Below are positions 19,415 through 30,029 of a stretch of DNA of 64,000 bases, piece after piece (position 1 is the stretch's first letter; each line of letters starts with the position of its first letter). The position numbers were made by a program, and so were the translations under genes. This DNA comes from Marinobacter fuscus (lineage in GTDB: Bacteria; Pseudomonadota; Gammaproteobacteria; Pseudomonadales; Oleiphilaceae), in the NCBI RefSeq assembly GCF_003007675.1, contig NZ_PXNP01000103.1, positions 124,001-188,000 on the forward strand. The letters are read 5' to 3'. Below the pieces are notes generated by a model. That model worked only from the letters and a program-made list of their open reading frames with translations. It did no database searches and was not told the origin of the DNA.

Positions 19415-20040
19415 GGAAACCCTCTGTCACCGCACGCTGGAAGAAGACGATTTAGCGCAATCCCGGGGCCGTCACCAAAGAGTTGTCGGGCACCGGGTTA
19501 CCTGTTATATTCCAGCGTGCTTTGTCGTTTGTTTACGGCCTGACAGATCCTGGTCAGAAGCCGGAGCGGCAGAAGTATACCGATACTGATTAAGAGTTTG
19601 AACGCCGCCAAGCCACACATTACCGGAGGCGGCGCAAACCGGAAACACTCCCGGAACACAGGCCAGACCGAAAACGGCTGTAACCTGCCCCGGAGAAGAA
19701 AAAGCCGACCAGAAAACCGTCGGGCGACATTACGAAGAATCATTGCCACGCAACCCCGGGCCGTCCAGCAAACAATACGACGTGAGACCCAGGGAGTTGT
19801 GTGAACCTGACAACGGATACTATGCGTCAACAGACTTTCACCCTACTCGATCCCGCTCCGCCTGTTGGCAGGAGCTGCATCGGCGGTGGTCTCAGACATC
19901 CAGGATTACAGCCCGGCAAGGTCTGATTCGTCTGGCCGCTGGCGCCTGTGCAGTATAAGCCCGCGGCACGCACATCCCTCTTCACAATTGTCTCCCCGGT
20001 TTTCTGTCATCAACAACTGACAGGAACTCCTTCATTTCTC
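19415..20040 (+). other. rluC-rne intergenic region with long rne leader
   Basis: These 626 bases hold no convincing gene; short frames on both strands lack ribosome sites and family resemblance. A sigma-70 promoter at 19483-19511 points toward rne and would give a leader of about 520 nucleotides. E. coli rne also has a long leader (about 360 nt) that RNase E itself cleaves to control its own level, so a comparable autoregulatory RNA is likely here. Confidence 0.6.
19483..19511 (+). promoter_or_regulatory. Sigma-70 promoter for rne
   Basis: TTGTCG (19483-19488) and TATATT (19506-19511) are separated by exactly 17 bases. Transcription would start near 19518. Confidence 0.6.
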
Positions 20041-23000
20041 ATGAAAAGAATGCTGATAAATGCAACCCACCCGGAAGAGTTGCGCGTAGCTCTGGTAGAC
20101 GGCCAGCGGCTGTTTGATCTGGATATCGAATCCAGCACCCGCGAACAGAAAAAAGCCAATATTTACAAAGGGCGCATCACCCGGGTAGAGCCCAGCCTTG
20201 AAGCGGCATTTGTCGACTTCGGCGCCGAACGTCATGGTTTTCTACCGCTAAAAGAAATCTCCAAGGAATATTTCAAGAAATCACCTGGCCAGATTGAAGG
20301 CAAGATCAACATCAAGGATGTTGTCTCCGAGGGTCAGGAAGTCATCGTGCAGGTCGATAAAGAAGAGCGCGGCAACAAGGGCGCCGCGCTGACCACTTTT
20401 ATTTCTCTGGCTGGCCGCTATCTGGTGCTGATGCCGAACAACCCCCGTGCCGGCGGCATCTCGCGCCGCATCGAAGGTGAAGACCGGGCCCAGCTGAAAG
20501 ATGCCATGAACGATGTCCAGGTGCCGAAATCCATGGGCATCATTGTCCGTACCGCGGGTATCGGCCGAACCTCGGAAGAACTGCAGTGGGATCTCGACTA
20601 TCTGGTACAGTTCTGGGAGGCCATTACCCAGGCCGCAGACGAACGCAAAGCGCCGTTCCTGATCCACCAGGAGAGCAACGTAATTATCCGAGCCGTTCGG
20701 GATTACCTGCGCCAGGATATTGGTGAAGTGTTGATCGACGCCGGCAGTGTGTACGAGGACGTGCTCAGCTTTGTGCGTGCGGTGATGCCGTCGTTCGAGA
20801 ACAAGATCAAACTCTACAAAGATGAAATACCGCTTTTCAGCCGCTACCAGATCGAAGGCCAGATCGAAACCGCCTTCCAGCGCGAAGTAAAACTGCCATC
20901 AGGCGGCTCTATTGTCATCGACCCGACCGAAGCCCTGGTGTCTATCGACATCAACTCCTCGCGCGCCACCAAAGGTCAGGATATTGAAGAAACCGCGCTG
21001 CAAACCAACCTCGAAGCGGCGGAAGAGATCGCCCGCCAGTTGCGCCTGCGCGATATGGGTGGCCTGATTGTCATCGACTTTATCGATATGACGCCCGCCA
21101 AACACCAGCGGGAAGTCGAGCAGAAAATGCGTGAGGCACTGGAGCTGGATCGCGCGCGCGTTCAGGTCGGCAAAATTTCCCGGTTCGGACTGCTGGAAAT
21201 GTCCCGTCAGCGCCTGCGCCCCTCTCTGGGCGAAACCCGCAGTGAAGTCTGCCCCCGTTGCGAAGGCCAGGGCACAATCCGGGGCATCGAATCCCTGGCG
21301 CTGAGTATCATGCGTCTGATCTACGAGGAGTCCTCAAAAGAGAAGACAGCCGAAGTCCGTGCCATGGTACCGGTTTCTGTGGCAACCTTCCTGCTGAACG
21401 AAAAGCGCAAGCAGCTGGCTGATATCGAAAGCCGCCAGGGTGTGGATGTCATTGTCGCCCCGGTACCGACTATGGAAACGCCTCACTTCGAGATTCTGCG
21501 TCTACGCCAGGACGAAACCTCTCCGGAGCACGTACCCAGCCATCAGGTGGCCCAGGAGTACAGTGACCGGGAAGAAGAGGCCGTTGTTGAACTGCCGGGC
21601 GCCGAGAAGCCGGTTCGGGAACAGGCTGCGGTCAAGGCGATTCGCCCTGCAGCCCCGGCCCCCGCTCCTGCCCCCGCTGCTGGGGTAGCCGAGCAAGAGG
21701 AGCAGGAGATTGGCCTGTTCAGCAAACTGGGCAAGAAGATCGCTTGCTTCTTCCGGGGCGAGCAGCCCGAACAAAACGGGCGAAAAGAACCGGCCGCAAA
21801 ACAGCCTGATGAGCGGCGCAACCAGGCACGCCAGGATCGCAGGAAGTCCCGGGTAGCCCGCGACGATCAGCGTTCCGGTGGCAACCGCAGCGGCAACGAT
21901 CGCCGCCAGGGTAGCCAGCAAAACCGCGGCGATGATAACCGTAATCGTAACCGCAACAATCGCAGTGACGACCAGAGCCGCGGCAATCAGAGCCGTCAGC
22001 AAAGTCGTGACGACCGCAGTAGCGATGGCAAAAGCGGTGACAACAAAGGCAACGACGGCCGCCGGGATAGCCGCAAGGATAACCAGAGCCGGGGCCAGAG
22101 CCGCAATCGCCCGCAGCGTGACCAGAAGAGCCAGCCGGAAAACCAGAAAGGCGTGGCCAGTGAAAAGCCATCCGGTGATGAGCAGCCCCGCAAGCCGCGC
22201 CGCCAGCGTAATCGCGATGGCTCCCCGGCCGATGTACCAGTATCAACCCCGGCAGAACGGAAGGCCGAGCGCAGTAACAAACATCAGAAAGACACCCAGC
22301 CAGAAAAGGCCGCCGATGATGTAACTGCAACGGCGGTTGTTGACAGCAAGCCAGTACAGGCAGCCTCAACAGAAGCCAAACCGGCCAAAGACACCGCCGC
22401 AGCCGAACAACCTGCAACTCAAGACAAAGAGAAAGCAGGCTCGGCAGCCTCACCTGAAAAACACGAGGCCCGAGCGGAAACCACTTCGCCAAAACCTGAC
22501 AGCGAGAAGCCCGAAGGCGATACCGCGAAGGCTGCAGACGACAAAAAGGCAGACACAGGCACCGGCAAAGACGCTGATGAAGGTTTGGAGAAGAAGGATG
22601 GGCGCAAAGGCCGCAGCAACGGCCGCCAACGCAAACCTCGCTCAAATCCTGGCCAAACCCCGCAAAATGAGGCGGAAAAGCCAACTGAAGGAACAACCTC
22701 TGTAGCAAAACCGGAAGACACTGAAGCTTCCGTCAAGCCTGCGACCAAAGCGAACGCCGCAGCGGCACCCGCAGACAAGCTGAATGAGAAAGCAGCAGGC
22801 CAGCCAGTTCCAGATGCTGCAGCCACAGTTTCCAGCAAGTCAGAACCGGCCAGCGGGTCTGCAGATGCTGAAGCGACAAAAAAGGCATCCGACAAGCCCG
22901 AAGCTGCCAGCATACCGAAACCTGCAGCTGACGAGCCGAAGAAGCCCGACGCTCCGGCCAAGGTCACTCTGGATGAACCCAAGGCAGAAGCCACCAGGCC

Positions 23001-23190
23001 TGCTGCTCCTGTGGCAGACAAGGTTGGTGCCAAAGCCAACGAGGAAGCACCCAAGGCTGCCGAAAAAGCGCCAGAGGTGCCGGTGACGCCAGGAAGGGCT
23101 TACAACGATCCGCGTGAAGTGCGCAAACGCCAGCGCGCGGCTGAAGCTGCCAAAAAGGCCGAAGAAGCCAGTCAGGGTGGGAGCGAATAG
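20041..23190 (+). CDS. rne: Ribonuclease E
   Basis: RNase E is the endonuclease that starts most mRNA decay and matures rRNA and tRNA. The 1049-residue product begins [17 protein letters not shown]. With this start, the catalytic aspartates fall at D303 (VSIDINS) and D346 (IVIDFIDM) and the zinc-link cysteines at C404 and C407, the same numbers as in E. coli. The S1 domain covers about residues 35-120. From about 530 onward the sequence is a disordered scaffold: an Arg/Asn/Asp-rich RNA-binding part (encoded at about 21780-22200), then a Lys/Ala/Glu/Pro-rich tail. An upstream in-frame ATG at 19948 is rejected because it adds 31 non-homologous residues. Confidence 0.97.
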   Translation: MKRMLINATHPEELRVALVDGQRLFDLDIESSTREQKKANIYKGRITRVEPSLEAAFVDFGAERHGFLPLKEISKEYFKKSPGQIEGKINIKDVVSEGQEVIVQVDKEERGNKGAALTTFISLAGRYLVLMPNNPRAGGISRRIEGEDRAQLKDAMNDVQVPKSMGIIVRTAGIGRTSEELQWDLDYLVQFWEAITQAADERKAPFLIHQESNVIIRAVRDYLRQDIGEVLIDAGSVYEDVLSFVRAVMPSFENKIKLYKDEIPLFSRYQIEGQIETAFQREVKLPSGGSIVIDPTEALVSIDINSSRATKGQDIEETALQTNLEAAEEIARQLRLRDMGGLIVIDFIDMTPAKHQREVEQKMREALELDRARVQVGKISRFGLLEMSRQRLRPSLGETRSEVCPRCEGQGTIRGIESLALSIMRLIYEESSKEKTAEVRAMVPVSVATFLLNEKRKQLADIESRQGVDVIVAPVPTMETPHFEILRLRQDETSPEHVPSHQVAQEYSDREEEAVVELPGAEKPVREQAAVKAIRPAAPAPAPAPAAGVAEQEEQEIGLFSKLGKKIACFFRGEQPEQNGRKEPAAKQPDERRNQARQDRRKSRVARDDQRSGGNRSGNDRRQGSQQNRGDDNRNRNRNNRSDDQSRGNQSRQQSRDDRSSDGKSGDNKGNDGRRDSRKDNQSRGQSRNRPQRDQKSQPENQKGVASEKPSGDEQPRKPRRQRNRDGSPADVPVSTPAERKAERSNKHQKDTQPEKAADDVTATAVVDSKPVQAASTEAKPAKDTAAAEQPATQDKEKAGSAASPEKHEARAETTSPKPDSEKPEGDTAKAADDKKADTGTGKDADEGLEKKDGRKGRSNGRQRKPRSNPGQTPQNEAEKPTEGTTSVAKPEDTEASVKPATKANAAAAPADKLNEKAAGQPVPDAAATVSSKSEPASGSADAEATKKASDKPEAASIPKPAADEPKKPDAPAKVTLDEPKAEATRPAAPVADKVGAKANEEAPKAAEKAPEVPVTPGRAYNDPREVRKRQRAAEAAKKAEEASQGGSE

Positions 23191-23192
23191 AT

Positions 23193-23735
23193 ATGCTGAG
23201 CAATTCCGACATAGAACAGCTTGAAGATATTTTGTTTGCGGAGCCCTGGGGCGATGAAGCGCTGGATTTCTTCGGTTTTCACGGCGTTGTCTGTGCCAGT
23301 GTCATCGGCCCTGAAGCCCTGAAGGCGGAAGATATCTTCCGCCTGGCCACGGGAACCGACCAACTGCCGGAAGGGGGTGTACCGCCCATCTTCCGCCAGT
23401 GTGTCGAGCACCTGGCCAGGAGCATGGCCAATGCCCTGGATATGGGCCAGGCACTGGAACTGCCCGAACCGGAAGATGGCGATCCCATGAACGCGCTGGA
23501 GAACTGGTGCGCAGGCTTTGTCGATACCTTCCTTGAACACGAGGAAGAGTGGCTGCAAGCCGCCGACGAAGAGGAAGTGGCAGACCTTATGGTGCCCATG
23601 CTAACGCTTTCCGGGTTGTTCGAAGACGAAGACTTCGAAAATGCCCGAAATGACGAGAAGCTTGCAGGCAAAATGGCCGAAGCCATTCCGGACTCACTGA
23701 CCGATCTCTACCTGCTGTTTCACGCGCCGGACTAA
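23193..23735 (+). CDS. UPF0149 (YgfB/YecA) family protein
   Basis: A 180-residue acidic soluble protein of the UPF0149 family, mostly helical, with the family stretch NALENWCAGFVDTFLEHEEEW at about residues 100-120. It has no SEC-C zinc tail, so it is closer to YgfB than to long YecA forms. YgfB of Pseudomonas is reported to affect gene expression and beta-lactam resistance, but the function here is unknown. The ATG lies two bases past the rne stop, so it is almost certainly co-transcribed with RNase E. Confidence 0.82.
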   Translation: MLSNSDIEQLEDILFAEPWGDEALDFFGFHGVVCASVIGPEALKAEDIFRLATGTDQLPEGGVPPIFRQCVEHLARSMANALDMGQALELPEPEDGDPMNALENWCAGFVDTFLEHEEEWLQAADEEEVADLMVPMLTLSGLFEDEDFENARNDEKLAGKMAEAIPDSLTDLYLLFHAPD

Positions 23736-23739
23736 CGCC

Positions 23740-24636
23740 TCAGGCGTTGATTGGTTGCCGAAAATGATGCCAGACGGGCTCTAGCCCCTCTGGCATTTTT
23801 GTTATCCGGCCAAGTTCGCACCAGGGCGCACCCGGAAAGTGAAAATCACTACCCTGAGACGCCCACAACCCCTGCCTTCTTGCAAGCTCAGCGACAAACC
23901 CCAGATCGCCGCTGGACTGCCCCGACACAGACACTTCAATTCCCTGGCCTCCTGCGCGCTGGAAGTCGGCCACCAGCTCCCTCAACCGGGTGGCTGTCAG
24001 CCGATACTTGCGGGGATGAGCCAGTACAGCGATACCGCCGGCAGCCCGAACCCAGCCCACAACCTCGGCCAATTCCGGCCAGCAGGCTTTCACGTCACCG
24101 GGCTTGCCGCTGCCGAGGTAGCGCTTAAAGGCGTGCTCAACGCGGGGAACCACGCCCTCATTCACCAACACTTCGGCAAAATGTGGGCGGCCCGGTACAT
24201 CGCCACCCGCAATAGTTGTCGCCTTTTCCAGCAAGTCATTCACCCTCAGCTTGTGCAGGCGCTCGGTAATCATTCTTGCACGTTGCCACCGGTTTTCCTT
24301 CTGTCGCGCAAGGGCCGCCAGAAACGCCGGATCGGTATCAACAAAATCCAGCCCGACCACATGGATAGTATGGCTACGCCAGACGCAGGAAAGCTCGACA
24401 CCGTTGATCAGTGTAAGATCAGAGCCCTCCAGGGCCTCTCTGGCGGGAGACAGTCCGGCGATGGTGTCATGATCCGTCAGGGCCAGATAATCCACTTTCT
24501 GTTCCTGCGCTCTGGCAATGAGCAACGATGGCGACAGGGCGCCATCCGACGCGGTACTGTGGCAATGCAGATCAATGCACACCGGGGAGTCTTGAGGTAT
24601 AGTCACAAACAAATCCAAAAAATGAACAGGCCCCAT
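23740..24636 (-). CDS. PHP-domain phosphoesterase, RNase AM (YciV/Rnm) family
   Basis: A 298-residue metal-dependent hydrolase. The PHP motifs are clear: CIDLHCHSTASDG near residues 20-32, LALTDHDTIAG, and SDFHFPG near the C-terminus. E. coli YciV (RNase AM/Rnm) is a 5'-3' exoribonuclease that finishes the 5' ends of 5S, 16S and 23S rRNA and degrades short oligonucleotides; this protein matches that family in length and motifs. The ATG at 24636 is used, but a GTG at 24606 would give a start closer to the PHP domain. It converges on the UPF0149 gene with a four-base gap. Confidence 0.87.
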   Translation of the reverse strand: MGPVHFLDLFVTIPQDSPVCIDLHCHSTASDGALSPSLLIARAQEQKVDYLALTDHDTIAGLSPAREALEGSDLTLINGVELSCVWRSHTIHVVGLDFVDTDPAFLAALARQKENRWQRARMITERLHKLRVNDLLEKATTIAGGDVPGRPHFAEVLVNEGVVPRVEHAFKRYLGSGKPGDVKACWPELAEVVGWVRAAGGIAVLAHPRKYRLTATRLRELVADFQRAGGQGIEVSVSGQSSGDLGFVAELARRQGLWASQGSDFHFPGAPWCELGRITKMPEGLEPVWHHFRQPINA

Positions 24637-24691
24637 TGTAACAGCCCTATGCCGGGCTCCCTAACGCGGGCCAGTACCAGAGCGAGCACCC

Positions 24692-24991
24692 ATGTATTAC
24701 GCCATCATCAGCGAAGACATCAACAACAGCCTGCCCCTGCGCAAGCAAGCGCGCCCTGCTCATCTGGCGCGCCTTGAAACCCTGAAAGCAGATGGCAGGC
24801 TGCTGGTTGCAGGCCCCCACCCGGCAATCGATTCTGCCGACCCCGGCGACGCCGGGTTCACAGGCAGCCTGGTGATCGCCGAGTTTGATTCGCTGGAGGA
24901 TGCGCAAGCCTGGGCCGATGCAGACCCTTACATTGAAGCCGGCGTCTACCAGCAGGTTACTGTAAAACCCTATGTGGTTGCCCTGCCGTAG
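24692..24991 (+). CDS. yciI: YciI family protein
   Basis: A 99-residue protein of the YciI dimeric alpha-beta barrel family, starting [24 protein letters not shown]. Conserved histidine and aspartate residues ([21 protein letters not shown]) form the pocket seen in relatives. The biochemical role is unresolved; some members are linked to chlorinated catechol metabolism. It is divergent from the PHP-family RNase, an arrangement also seen with E. coli-type yciI/yciV neighbours. Confidence 0.85.
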   Translation: MYYAIISEDINNSLPLRKQARPAHLARLETLKADGRLLVAGPHPAIDSADPGDAGFTGSLVIAEFDSLEDAQAWADADPYIEAGVYQQVTVKPYVVALP

Positions 24992-25119
24992 ACCACAGCC
25001 GTGCACAACCAAACAAACGCGGCCGCATGAGCGGATTGTAACCCTGCAGTGCTTGAATAGCGGCCGCCATGTGACAGAATTGCGTTTTTTAATCATCCGT
25101 AATAACACTCAGGGAACCA

Positions 25120-25794
25120 TTGCCCGTGACACCGCTCCGCCTCCTTATCTGCACCATTCTCATTGTCAGCTCGGCCTCTGTCGCGCAGGCCCGTACCGTT
25201 TGGGTTGACGACCAGCTTTATCTTCCCGTGCGCTCAGGAGCAGGAACACAGTATCGTATTATCGAGAATGCGGTACCCAGCGGAACTCCTTTGGAAGTGC
25301 TCGAAGCAGGCGACACCTACACACGGGTTCGAACCCCCAAGGGCACCGAAGGCTGGGTTTCCAGCCAATACCTGAGCAATGAGCCCATTGCCGCGGATCA
25401 GCTCAAGCGCATTACCCGCCAACTGGATGAGACCCGCACCGCGTTGGAAAAGGCCCGGGAACAACTGAAAGTCGTCACCGATGAACGCAATGACCTCCAA
25501 AGCACTGAAAGCAACCTTTCAGACCGTGCCGAAGGCCTGCAAAGCGAGCTTCAGCGGATCAGGAATATCGCCGCAGATTCCATTAACCTCGAACGCAGAA
25601 ACCGCGAGTTACGTGAAGAAAACCAGAAACTCTCCAATGACCTGGAGGTTCTGACGGCAGAGAACGAACGACTGCAGGCAAGCAAGGATTCCGACTTTAT
25701 GCTTCTGGGTGCGGGCCTCGTGTTCGGCGGTGTGCTCCTGGCACTTATTATCCCGATGCTCAAACCGACAAGAAAAACCGACAACTGGGCGTAA
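25120..25794 (+). CDS. TIGR04211-type SH3 domain protein (YgiM-like), membrane anchored
   Basis: A 224-residue envelope protein with a signal peptide (about 24 residues), a bacterial SH3 domain at about residues 25-90 (LYLPVRSGAGTQYRIIENAVPSGTPLEVLEAGD), a coiled coil at about 95-190, and a C-terminal membrane helix (DFMLLGAGLVFGGVLLALIIPML). Such proteins probably face the periplasm and are tethered by the C-terminus; function is not settled. The first codon could be TTG at 25120 or GTG at 25126; the AGGGA at 25111 fits either. The PilZ gene follows at once. Confidence 0.82.
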   Translation: MPVTPLRLLICTILIVSSASVAQARTVWVDDQLYLPVRSGAGTQYRIIENAVPSGTPLEVLEAGDTYTRVRTPKGTEGWVSSQYLSNEPIAADQLKRITRQLDETRTALEKAREQLKVVTDERNDLQSTESNLSDRAEGLQSELQRIRNIAADSINLERRNRELREENQKLSNDLEVLTAENERLQASKDSDFMLLGAGLVFGGVLLALIIPMLKPTRKTDNWA

Positions 25795-25798
25795 GCTG

Positions 25799-26089
25799 AT
25801 GAAAGACTATTCGGAAAAACGCGATTTTCACCGTATGCAGGTAAACAGCAGCATCACGGTCACCGGGCCGGATGGCCAGAGTCACGCGGGTGTCTGCAAA
25901 GACCTCAGTGCAGCTGGCATGCTGGTGACAATCGGCTCAGCCTTTGAGGTGGGCGACGAACTGAAAGCCCGTATTGAAGGCAATGGAGACCAGTTTCCTG
26001 CCCTGGAAACACTTTGCGAGGTGGTCAGGTGCGAGCCGGACGGTGACCGCTACCTGCTTGGGATCAATATTATCGAAGTGACCCAATAA
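25799..26089 (+). CDS. PilZ domain protein, likely cyclic-di-GMP receptor
   Basis: A 96-residue single-domain PilZ protein. It has both binding motifs: the RxxxR in EKRDFHRMQ (residues about 6-14) and the DxSxxG in CKDLSAAGM (about 38-46). These contact cyclic-di-GMP in known PilZ proteins, so binding is likely. The ATG at 25799 lies four bases after the SH3 gene's stop; a longer frame overlapping that gene lacks support. Target process unknown; motility or exopolysaccharide control is usual. A bidirectional terminator follows. Confidence 0.88.
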   Translation: MKDYSEKRDFHRMQVNSSITVTGPDGQSHAGVCKDLSAAGMLVTIGSAFEVGDELKARIEGNGDQFPALETLCEVVRCEPDGDRYLLGINIIEVTQ

Positions 26090-26090
26090 T

Positions 26091-26118
26091 AAAACGGCGG
26101 CCCGCAGGCCGCCGTTTT
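26091..26118. terminator. Bidirectional terminator between pilZ gene and rraA
   Basis: A perfect stem AAAACGGCGGCC / GGCCGCCGTTTT with loop CGCA, A and T runs on both sides. It serves the converging PilZ gene and rraA. Confidence 0.88.
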
Positions 26119-26144
26119 ACTTCCGTGTCTTTACCGCGTAGGGG

Positions 26145-26624
26145 TTATATCAGCGGTTTCTCTGACACAATAATACCGTTGTTATCGGCATACACATACT
26201 GGCCTGGCTCAAACGTCACACCGTGAAAAGTCACCGGTACGTTCAGGTCGCCAATCCCGCGCTTTTCTGTTTTACGGGGCACCGTACCCAGCGCCTGGAC
26301 GCCTAGATTCGTCTGGCCGATCTCATCCACATCACGGATGCAACCATAAATCACCAGGCCTGCCCAGCCGTTGCTGGCTGCCTTTTCGGCCAGCATGTCG
26401 CCCAACAATGCGTTGCGCTTGGAACCGCCGCCGTCAACCACCATGACACGGCCATTGCCCGGCAGACCAACCTGCTCTTTCACCACCGAGTTGTCTTCAA
26501 AGCACTTCACGGTCACGATTTCACCACCAAACTGGCGCACCCCACCGTAGTTGTTGAAGCCAGGTTCGACCACCTTCACTTCGGGAAAATCGTCGCACAA
26601 ATCCGGAGTAATAATGTTGCTCAC
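26145..26624 (-). CDS. rraA: Ribonuclease E activity regulator A
   Basis: RraA forms a ring-shaped trimer that binds RNase E's C-terminal region and inhibits mRNA decay. The 159-residue product has the family signatures [23 protein letters not shown] and [14 protein letters not shown] and normal length (E. coli 161). The start is GTG at 26624, with AAGGAG nine bases upstream; the longer frame to 26672 would overlap ppsA. Some members of this fold are 4-hydroxy-4-methyl-2-oxoglutarate aldolases, but the sequence here resembles the RraA branch. It lies about 3 kb from rne, though on the other strand. Confidence 0.92.
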   Translation of the reverse strand: MSNIITPDLCDDFPEVKVVEPGFNNYGGVRQFGGEIVTVKCFEDNSVVKEQVGLPGNGRVMVVDGGGSKRNALLGDMLAEKAASNGWAGLVIYGCIRDVDEIGQTNLGVQALGTVPRKTEKRGIGDLNVPVTFHGVTFEPGQYVYADNNGIIVSEKPLI

Positions 26625-26655
26625 GCTTTCGTTCTCCTTTTCCTTGAAGGGTTGA

Positions 26656-29028
26656 TCAATCGATCTTTTCATCGGCCAGGAAGAACCAGGTATCCAGTAC
26701 GGAATCCGGGTTCAGGGACACCGTATCGATGCCCTCTTCCATCAGCCACTTGGCAAGATCCGGATGATCAGACGGCCCCTGGCCGCAGATACCAATGTAC
26801 TTGCCAGCCTTCTTACAGGCCTGAATCGCATTGGACAACAGAACCTTTACGGCATCGTTACGCTCATCGAACAAGTGGGCAATAATGCCGGAATCCCGAT
26901 CCAGCCCCAGAGTCAGCTGGGTCAGGTCGTTGGAGCCAATCGAAAAGCCGTCAAAGTGCTCCAGGAACTGGTCTGCCAGCAAGGCGTTGGCTGGCAGCTC
27001 GCACATCATGATCACCCGCAGGCCGTTTTCGCCGCGCTTCAAGCCATTTTCCGCCAGCAGACTCACTACCTGTTCGGCTTCGCCTACGGTGCGCACGAAG
27101 GGCACCATCACTTCCACGTTGGTCAGCCCCATTTCATTGCGGACTTTCTTCAAGGCGCGGCATTCCAGTTCGAAACAATCCCGGAAGGTTTCCGAGATGT
27201 AGCGGGATGCGCCCCGGAAACCCAGCATCGGGTTTTCCTCATCCGGCTCATACAGGGTGCCACCAATCAGGTTGGCGTATTCATTGGATTTGAAGTCAGA
27301 AAGCCGAACGATCACTTTCTTCGGTGCAAAGGCCGCCGCCAGAGTGGAAATGCCTTCAACCAGTTTGTCGACATAGAAATCCACCGGTGATTCGTAGCCG
27401 GAGATACGCTTTTCAACCGTCTGCTTGATGTCCCGCGGCAAGCCTTCGTAGTTCAGCAAGGCTTTGGGATGAACGCCAATCATCCGGTTGATGATGAACT
27501 CAAGGCGGGCCAGGCCCACACCTTCATTCGGCAACGCCTGAAAATCGAAAGCGCGATCCGGATTCCCCACGTTCATCATGATCTTGAACGGAATATTGGG
27601 CATGGAATCAACAGTGTTTTCGCGCAGCTCAAAATCCAGCGCGCCTTCATAAATCAGGCCAGTGTCGCCTTCGGCGCAAGACACGGTCACCAGCTGGCCG
27701 TCTTTCAGCTCTTCGGTGGCATCGCCACAGCCAACCACAGCAGGAATACCCAGCTCACGGGCAATGATGGCGGCATGACAGGTTCGGCCACCACGATCAG
27801 TCACGATGGCAGACGCCCGCTTCATTACCGGCTCCCAATCCGGGTCGGTCATATCGGTAACCAATACATCACCGGCCTGCACCCGATCCATTTCATTGAT
27901 GCTGGTAATAATCTTGACTGGGCCACTGCCAATCTTGTGGCCGATACTGCGGCCCTCAACCACCACCTTGCCGGTTTCTTTCAGCAGGTAACGCTCCATC
28001 ACGTTGGCAGAGGCACGGCTTTTAACGGTTTCAGGACGGGCCTGAACAATGTAGATGCGACCGTCGTCACCATCTTTCGCCCATTCGATGTCCATCGGGC
28101 GCTGATAGTGCTTTTCGATAATCATGGCCTGCTTGGCCAGTTCTTCCACTTCGGAATCGTTGATCGAGAAGCGGTTACGATCTTCCTGCTCAACTTTCAC
28201 TGTTTCAACAAACTTACCTTCGCCCGGCTCGCTGTGGTAGACCATCTTGATGGCCTTGCTGCCGAGATTGCGCCGCAGTACAGACGGACGGCCAGCTTCA
28301 AGTGTCGGTTTGTGAACGTAAAATTCGTCCGGGTTCACCGCACCCTGCACCACTGTCTCGCCCAGGCCGTAGGAAGAGGTAATGAACACCACATCCCGGA
28401 AACCGGACTCGGTGTCCAGGGTAAACATCACGCCACTGGAGGCAGTTTCGCTGCGCACCATCTTCTGGATTCCGGCCGACAAAGCCACCAGCTTGTGATC
28501 AAAACCGTGGTGTACCCGATAGGAAATCGCGCGATCGTTAAACAGCGAGGCGAACACTTCTTTTACTGAAGTACGCACCTGCTCCAGGCCCACCACATTC
28601 AGGAAGGTTTCCTGCTGGCCCGCGAAGGAGGCATCCGGCAAATCTTCGGCCGTCGCAGAGGAACGCACAGCCACGGCCATGTTGCTGTTACCATCCTGCA
28701 AACTGGCAAATGCCTCTTTCAGAGCGTTTTCCAAGGCATCCGGGAAAGGCGTTTCAATCACCCATTGGCGGATCTGGGCGCCCACACGTGCGAGCTCATT
28801 GACGTCGTTGACGTCAAGCGCATCCAGGGCGTCGTCGATACGGGTTTTCAGGCCGTCGGTGGCCAGAAATTCACGATAAGCGTGTGCAGTGGTAGCGAAA
28901 CCGCCAGGGACGGTAACACCAGCATTGGCGAGATTACTGATCATTTCACCGAGAGAGGCGTTCTTGCCTCCGACACGGTCTACGTCGGACATTCCCAGGT
29001 GGTCAAACCAGATTATGTAATCTTCCAA
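26656..29028 (-). CDS. ppsA: Phosphoenolpyruvate synthase
   Basis: PpsA makes PEP from pyruvate and ATP, releasing AMP and phosphate, for gluconeogenesis. The 790-residue enzyme has the N-terminal ATP-grasp region ([39 protein letters not shown]), the phosphohistidine swivel domain with [16 protein letters not shown] (catalytic histidine near residue 420), and the PEP/pyruvate barrel ending in [15 protein letters not shown]. The initiator is TTG, with GGGAG seven bases before it. It is divergent from its own regulator gene ppsR. Such a pathway fits growth on short organic acids or hydrocarbons. Confidence 0.97.
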   Translation of the reverse strand: MEDYIIWFDHLGMSDVDRVGGKNASLGEMISNLANAGVTVPGGFATTAHAYREFLATDGLKTRIDDALDALDVNDVNELARVGAQIRQWVIETPFPDALENALKEAFASLQDGNSNMAVAVRSSATAEDLPDASFAGQQETFLNVVGLEQVRTSVKEVFASLFNDRAISYRVHHGFDHKLVALSAGIQKMVRSETASSGVMFTLDTESGFRDVVFITSSYGLGETVVQGAVNPDEFYVHKPTLEAGRPSVLRRNLGSKAIKMVYHSEPGEGKFVETVKVEQEDRNRFSINDSEVEELAKQAMIIEKHYQRPMDIEWAKDGDDGRIYIVQARPETVKSRASANVMERYLLKETGKVVVEGRSIGHKIGSGPVKIITSINEMDRVQAGDVLVTDMTDPDWEPVMKRASAIVTDRGGRTCHAAIIARELGIPAVVGCGDATEELKDGQLVTVSCAEGDTGLIYEGALDFELRENTVDSMPNIPFKIMMNVGNPDRAFDFQALPNEGVGLARLEFIINRMIGVHPKALLNYEGLPRDIKQTVEKRISGYESPVDFYVDKLVEGISTLAAAFAPKKVIVRLSDFKSNEYANLIGGTLYEPDEENPMLGFRGASRYISETFRDCFELECRALKKVRNEMGLTNVEVMVPFVRTVGEAEQVVSLLAENGLKRGENGLRVIMMCELPANALLADQFLEHFDGFSIGSNDLTQLTLGLDRDSGIIAHLFDERNDAVKVLLSNAIQACKKAGKYIGICGQGPSDHPDLAKWLMEEGIDTVSLNPDSVLDTWFFLADEKID

Positions 29029-29161
29029 AGCGTGTCTCCCTTGAGTCTTGGTAGCGCGGAGTCTCGAAACTGGCGTGTATGATACTGTAAGCTGCGGAAA
29101 TTACCTAGGGACGCAACCAACATCGTCCCTCCGAATCGCGATCACCCAATCGGACACAACC

Positions 29162-29977
29162 ATGAAAAGAACCGCGTTTTTCATCTCTGATGGCACCGGC
29201 CTGACTGCTGAGGCCTTGGGCCATGCTCTGTTGGCCCAGTTCGAAAAAATCGATTTCGAGAGAATAACAGAGCCCTACATTGACGATGAAGAGAAGGCCC
29301 GCAATCTTGTCGACCGGATCAACAAGGCAGCCGCCATAGACGGCGAGAGGCCGCTGGTGTTCGACACCATCGTGAACAGGGATATTCGGAAAATCATCAG
29401 TACCGCAGACGGCTTTATGGTGGACATTTTCGGCACCTTCCTGAACCCCCTGGAGCAGGAACTGAATTCCTCATCGTCTTATTCCGTGGGCAAGTCCCAC
29501 GCCATCAACAACGCAGGCAGCTATGAGCGCCGCATTCACGCGGTCAACTTTGCGCTGGACAACGATGATGGCGCCCGCACCCGCCATTATGATGAAGCAG
29601 ACCTGATCCTGATCGGCGCGTCCCGCAGTGGCAAAACACCCACTTGCCTGTACCTGGCGCTGCAATACGGCATCAAGGCCGCGAACTACCCCATCACTGA
29701 AGAAGATCTGGACGACCAGCAGATGCCAGCACCGCTGCGGCCCCACAAGCAGAAGCTGTTTGGCCTGACCATCGAGCCGGAACGACTGGCTACCATCCGC
29801 AACGAACGGCGCCCCAATTCACGTTATTCGTCCATGCAGCAATGCATGCACGAGATTGAAGAGATTGAGTTGATGTATAAACGGGAAAGGATTCCGTATC
29901 TGAACACCACTGCCTACTCGGTGGAGGAAATTTCAACACGGATTATGGTCACAACGGGCCTGAAACGGCATCGTTGA
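29162..29977 (+). CDS. ppsR: PEP synthetase regulatory protein (bifunctional kinase/pyrophosphorylase)
   Basis: PpsR switches PEP synthase off and on by ADP-dependent phosphorylation of a threonine and by phosphate-dependent removal. The 271-residue DUF299 protein starts [26 protein letters not shown] and contains the P-loop [15 protein letters not shown] (about residues 155-169). The ATG at 29162 matches the family; a longer frame from 29048 runs through the intergenic region. The divergent pairing with ppsA, 133 bases apart, is conserved in Pseudomonas-like bacteria. Confidence 0.95.
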   Translation: MKRTAFFISDGTGLTAEALGHALLAQFEKIDFERITEPYIDDEEKARNLVDRINKAAAIDGERPLVFDTIVNRDIRKIISTADGFMVDIFGTFLNPLEQELNSSSSYSVGKSHAINNAGSYERRIHAVNFALDNDDGARTRHYDEADLILIGASRSGKTPTCLYLALQYGIKAANYPITEEDLDDQQMPAPLRPHKQKLFGLTIEPERLATIRNERRPNSRYSSMQQCMHEIEEIELMYKRERIPYLNTTAYSVEEISTRIMVTTGLKRHR

Positions 29978-29997
29978 TCGCTGGCTCAGGCATAGAT

Positions 29998-30023
29998 GGG
30001 CAGAGAGCAAACGCTCCCTGCCC
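29998..30023. terminator. Hairpin between ppsR and M16 peptidase genes
   Basis: GGGCAG / CTGCCC with inner GAGC / GCTC and an AAAC loop forms a stable stem between converging genes. It lacks a clear T-tract, so termination may be weak or Rho-assisted. Confidence 0.4.
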
Positions 30024-30029
30024 GTGCGC

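Noticed and set aside
19498..19830. Minus-strand frame of 110 codons in the rne leader
   Set aside because: No ribosome site or family similarity; it overlaps the rne promoter on the other strand and is better explained as leader sequence.
21780..22200. Arg/Asn/Asp-rich repetitive coding stretch considered as a mobile or foreign insertion
   Set aside because: Such tracts are normal in the RNA-binding scaffold of RNase E proteins and the frame is uninterrupted.
21719..22708. Minus-strand frames opposite the rne tail
   Set aside because: They arise from the repetitive Arg/Lys/Ala-rich codons of the RNase E scaffold and are Leu/Cys/Gly-rich low-complexity shadows.
25019..25067. Two GCGGCCGC octamers 41 bp apart between yciI and the SH3 gene
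   Set aside because: They could pair as an 8-bp stem with a 33-base loop, but each is self-palindromic and no terminator or known element fits; probably chance in GC-rich DNA.
27469..28569. Plus-strand frame of 366 codons opposite ppsA
   Set aside because: Antisense to the conserved core of PEP synthase; no independent signals.
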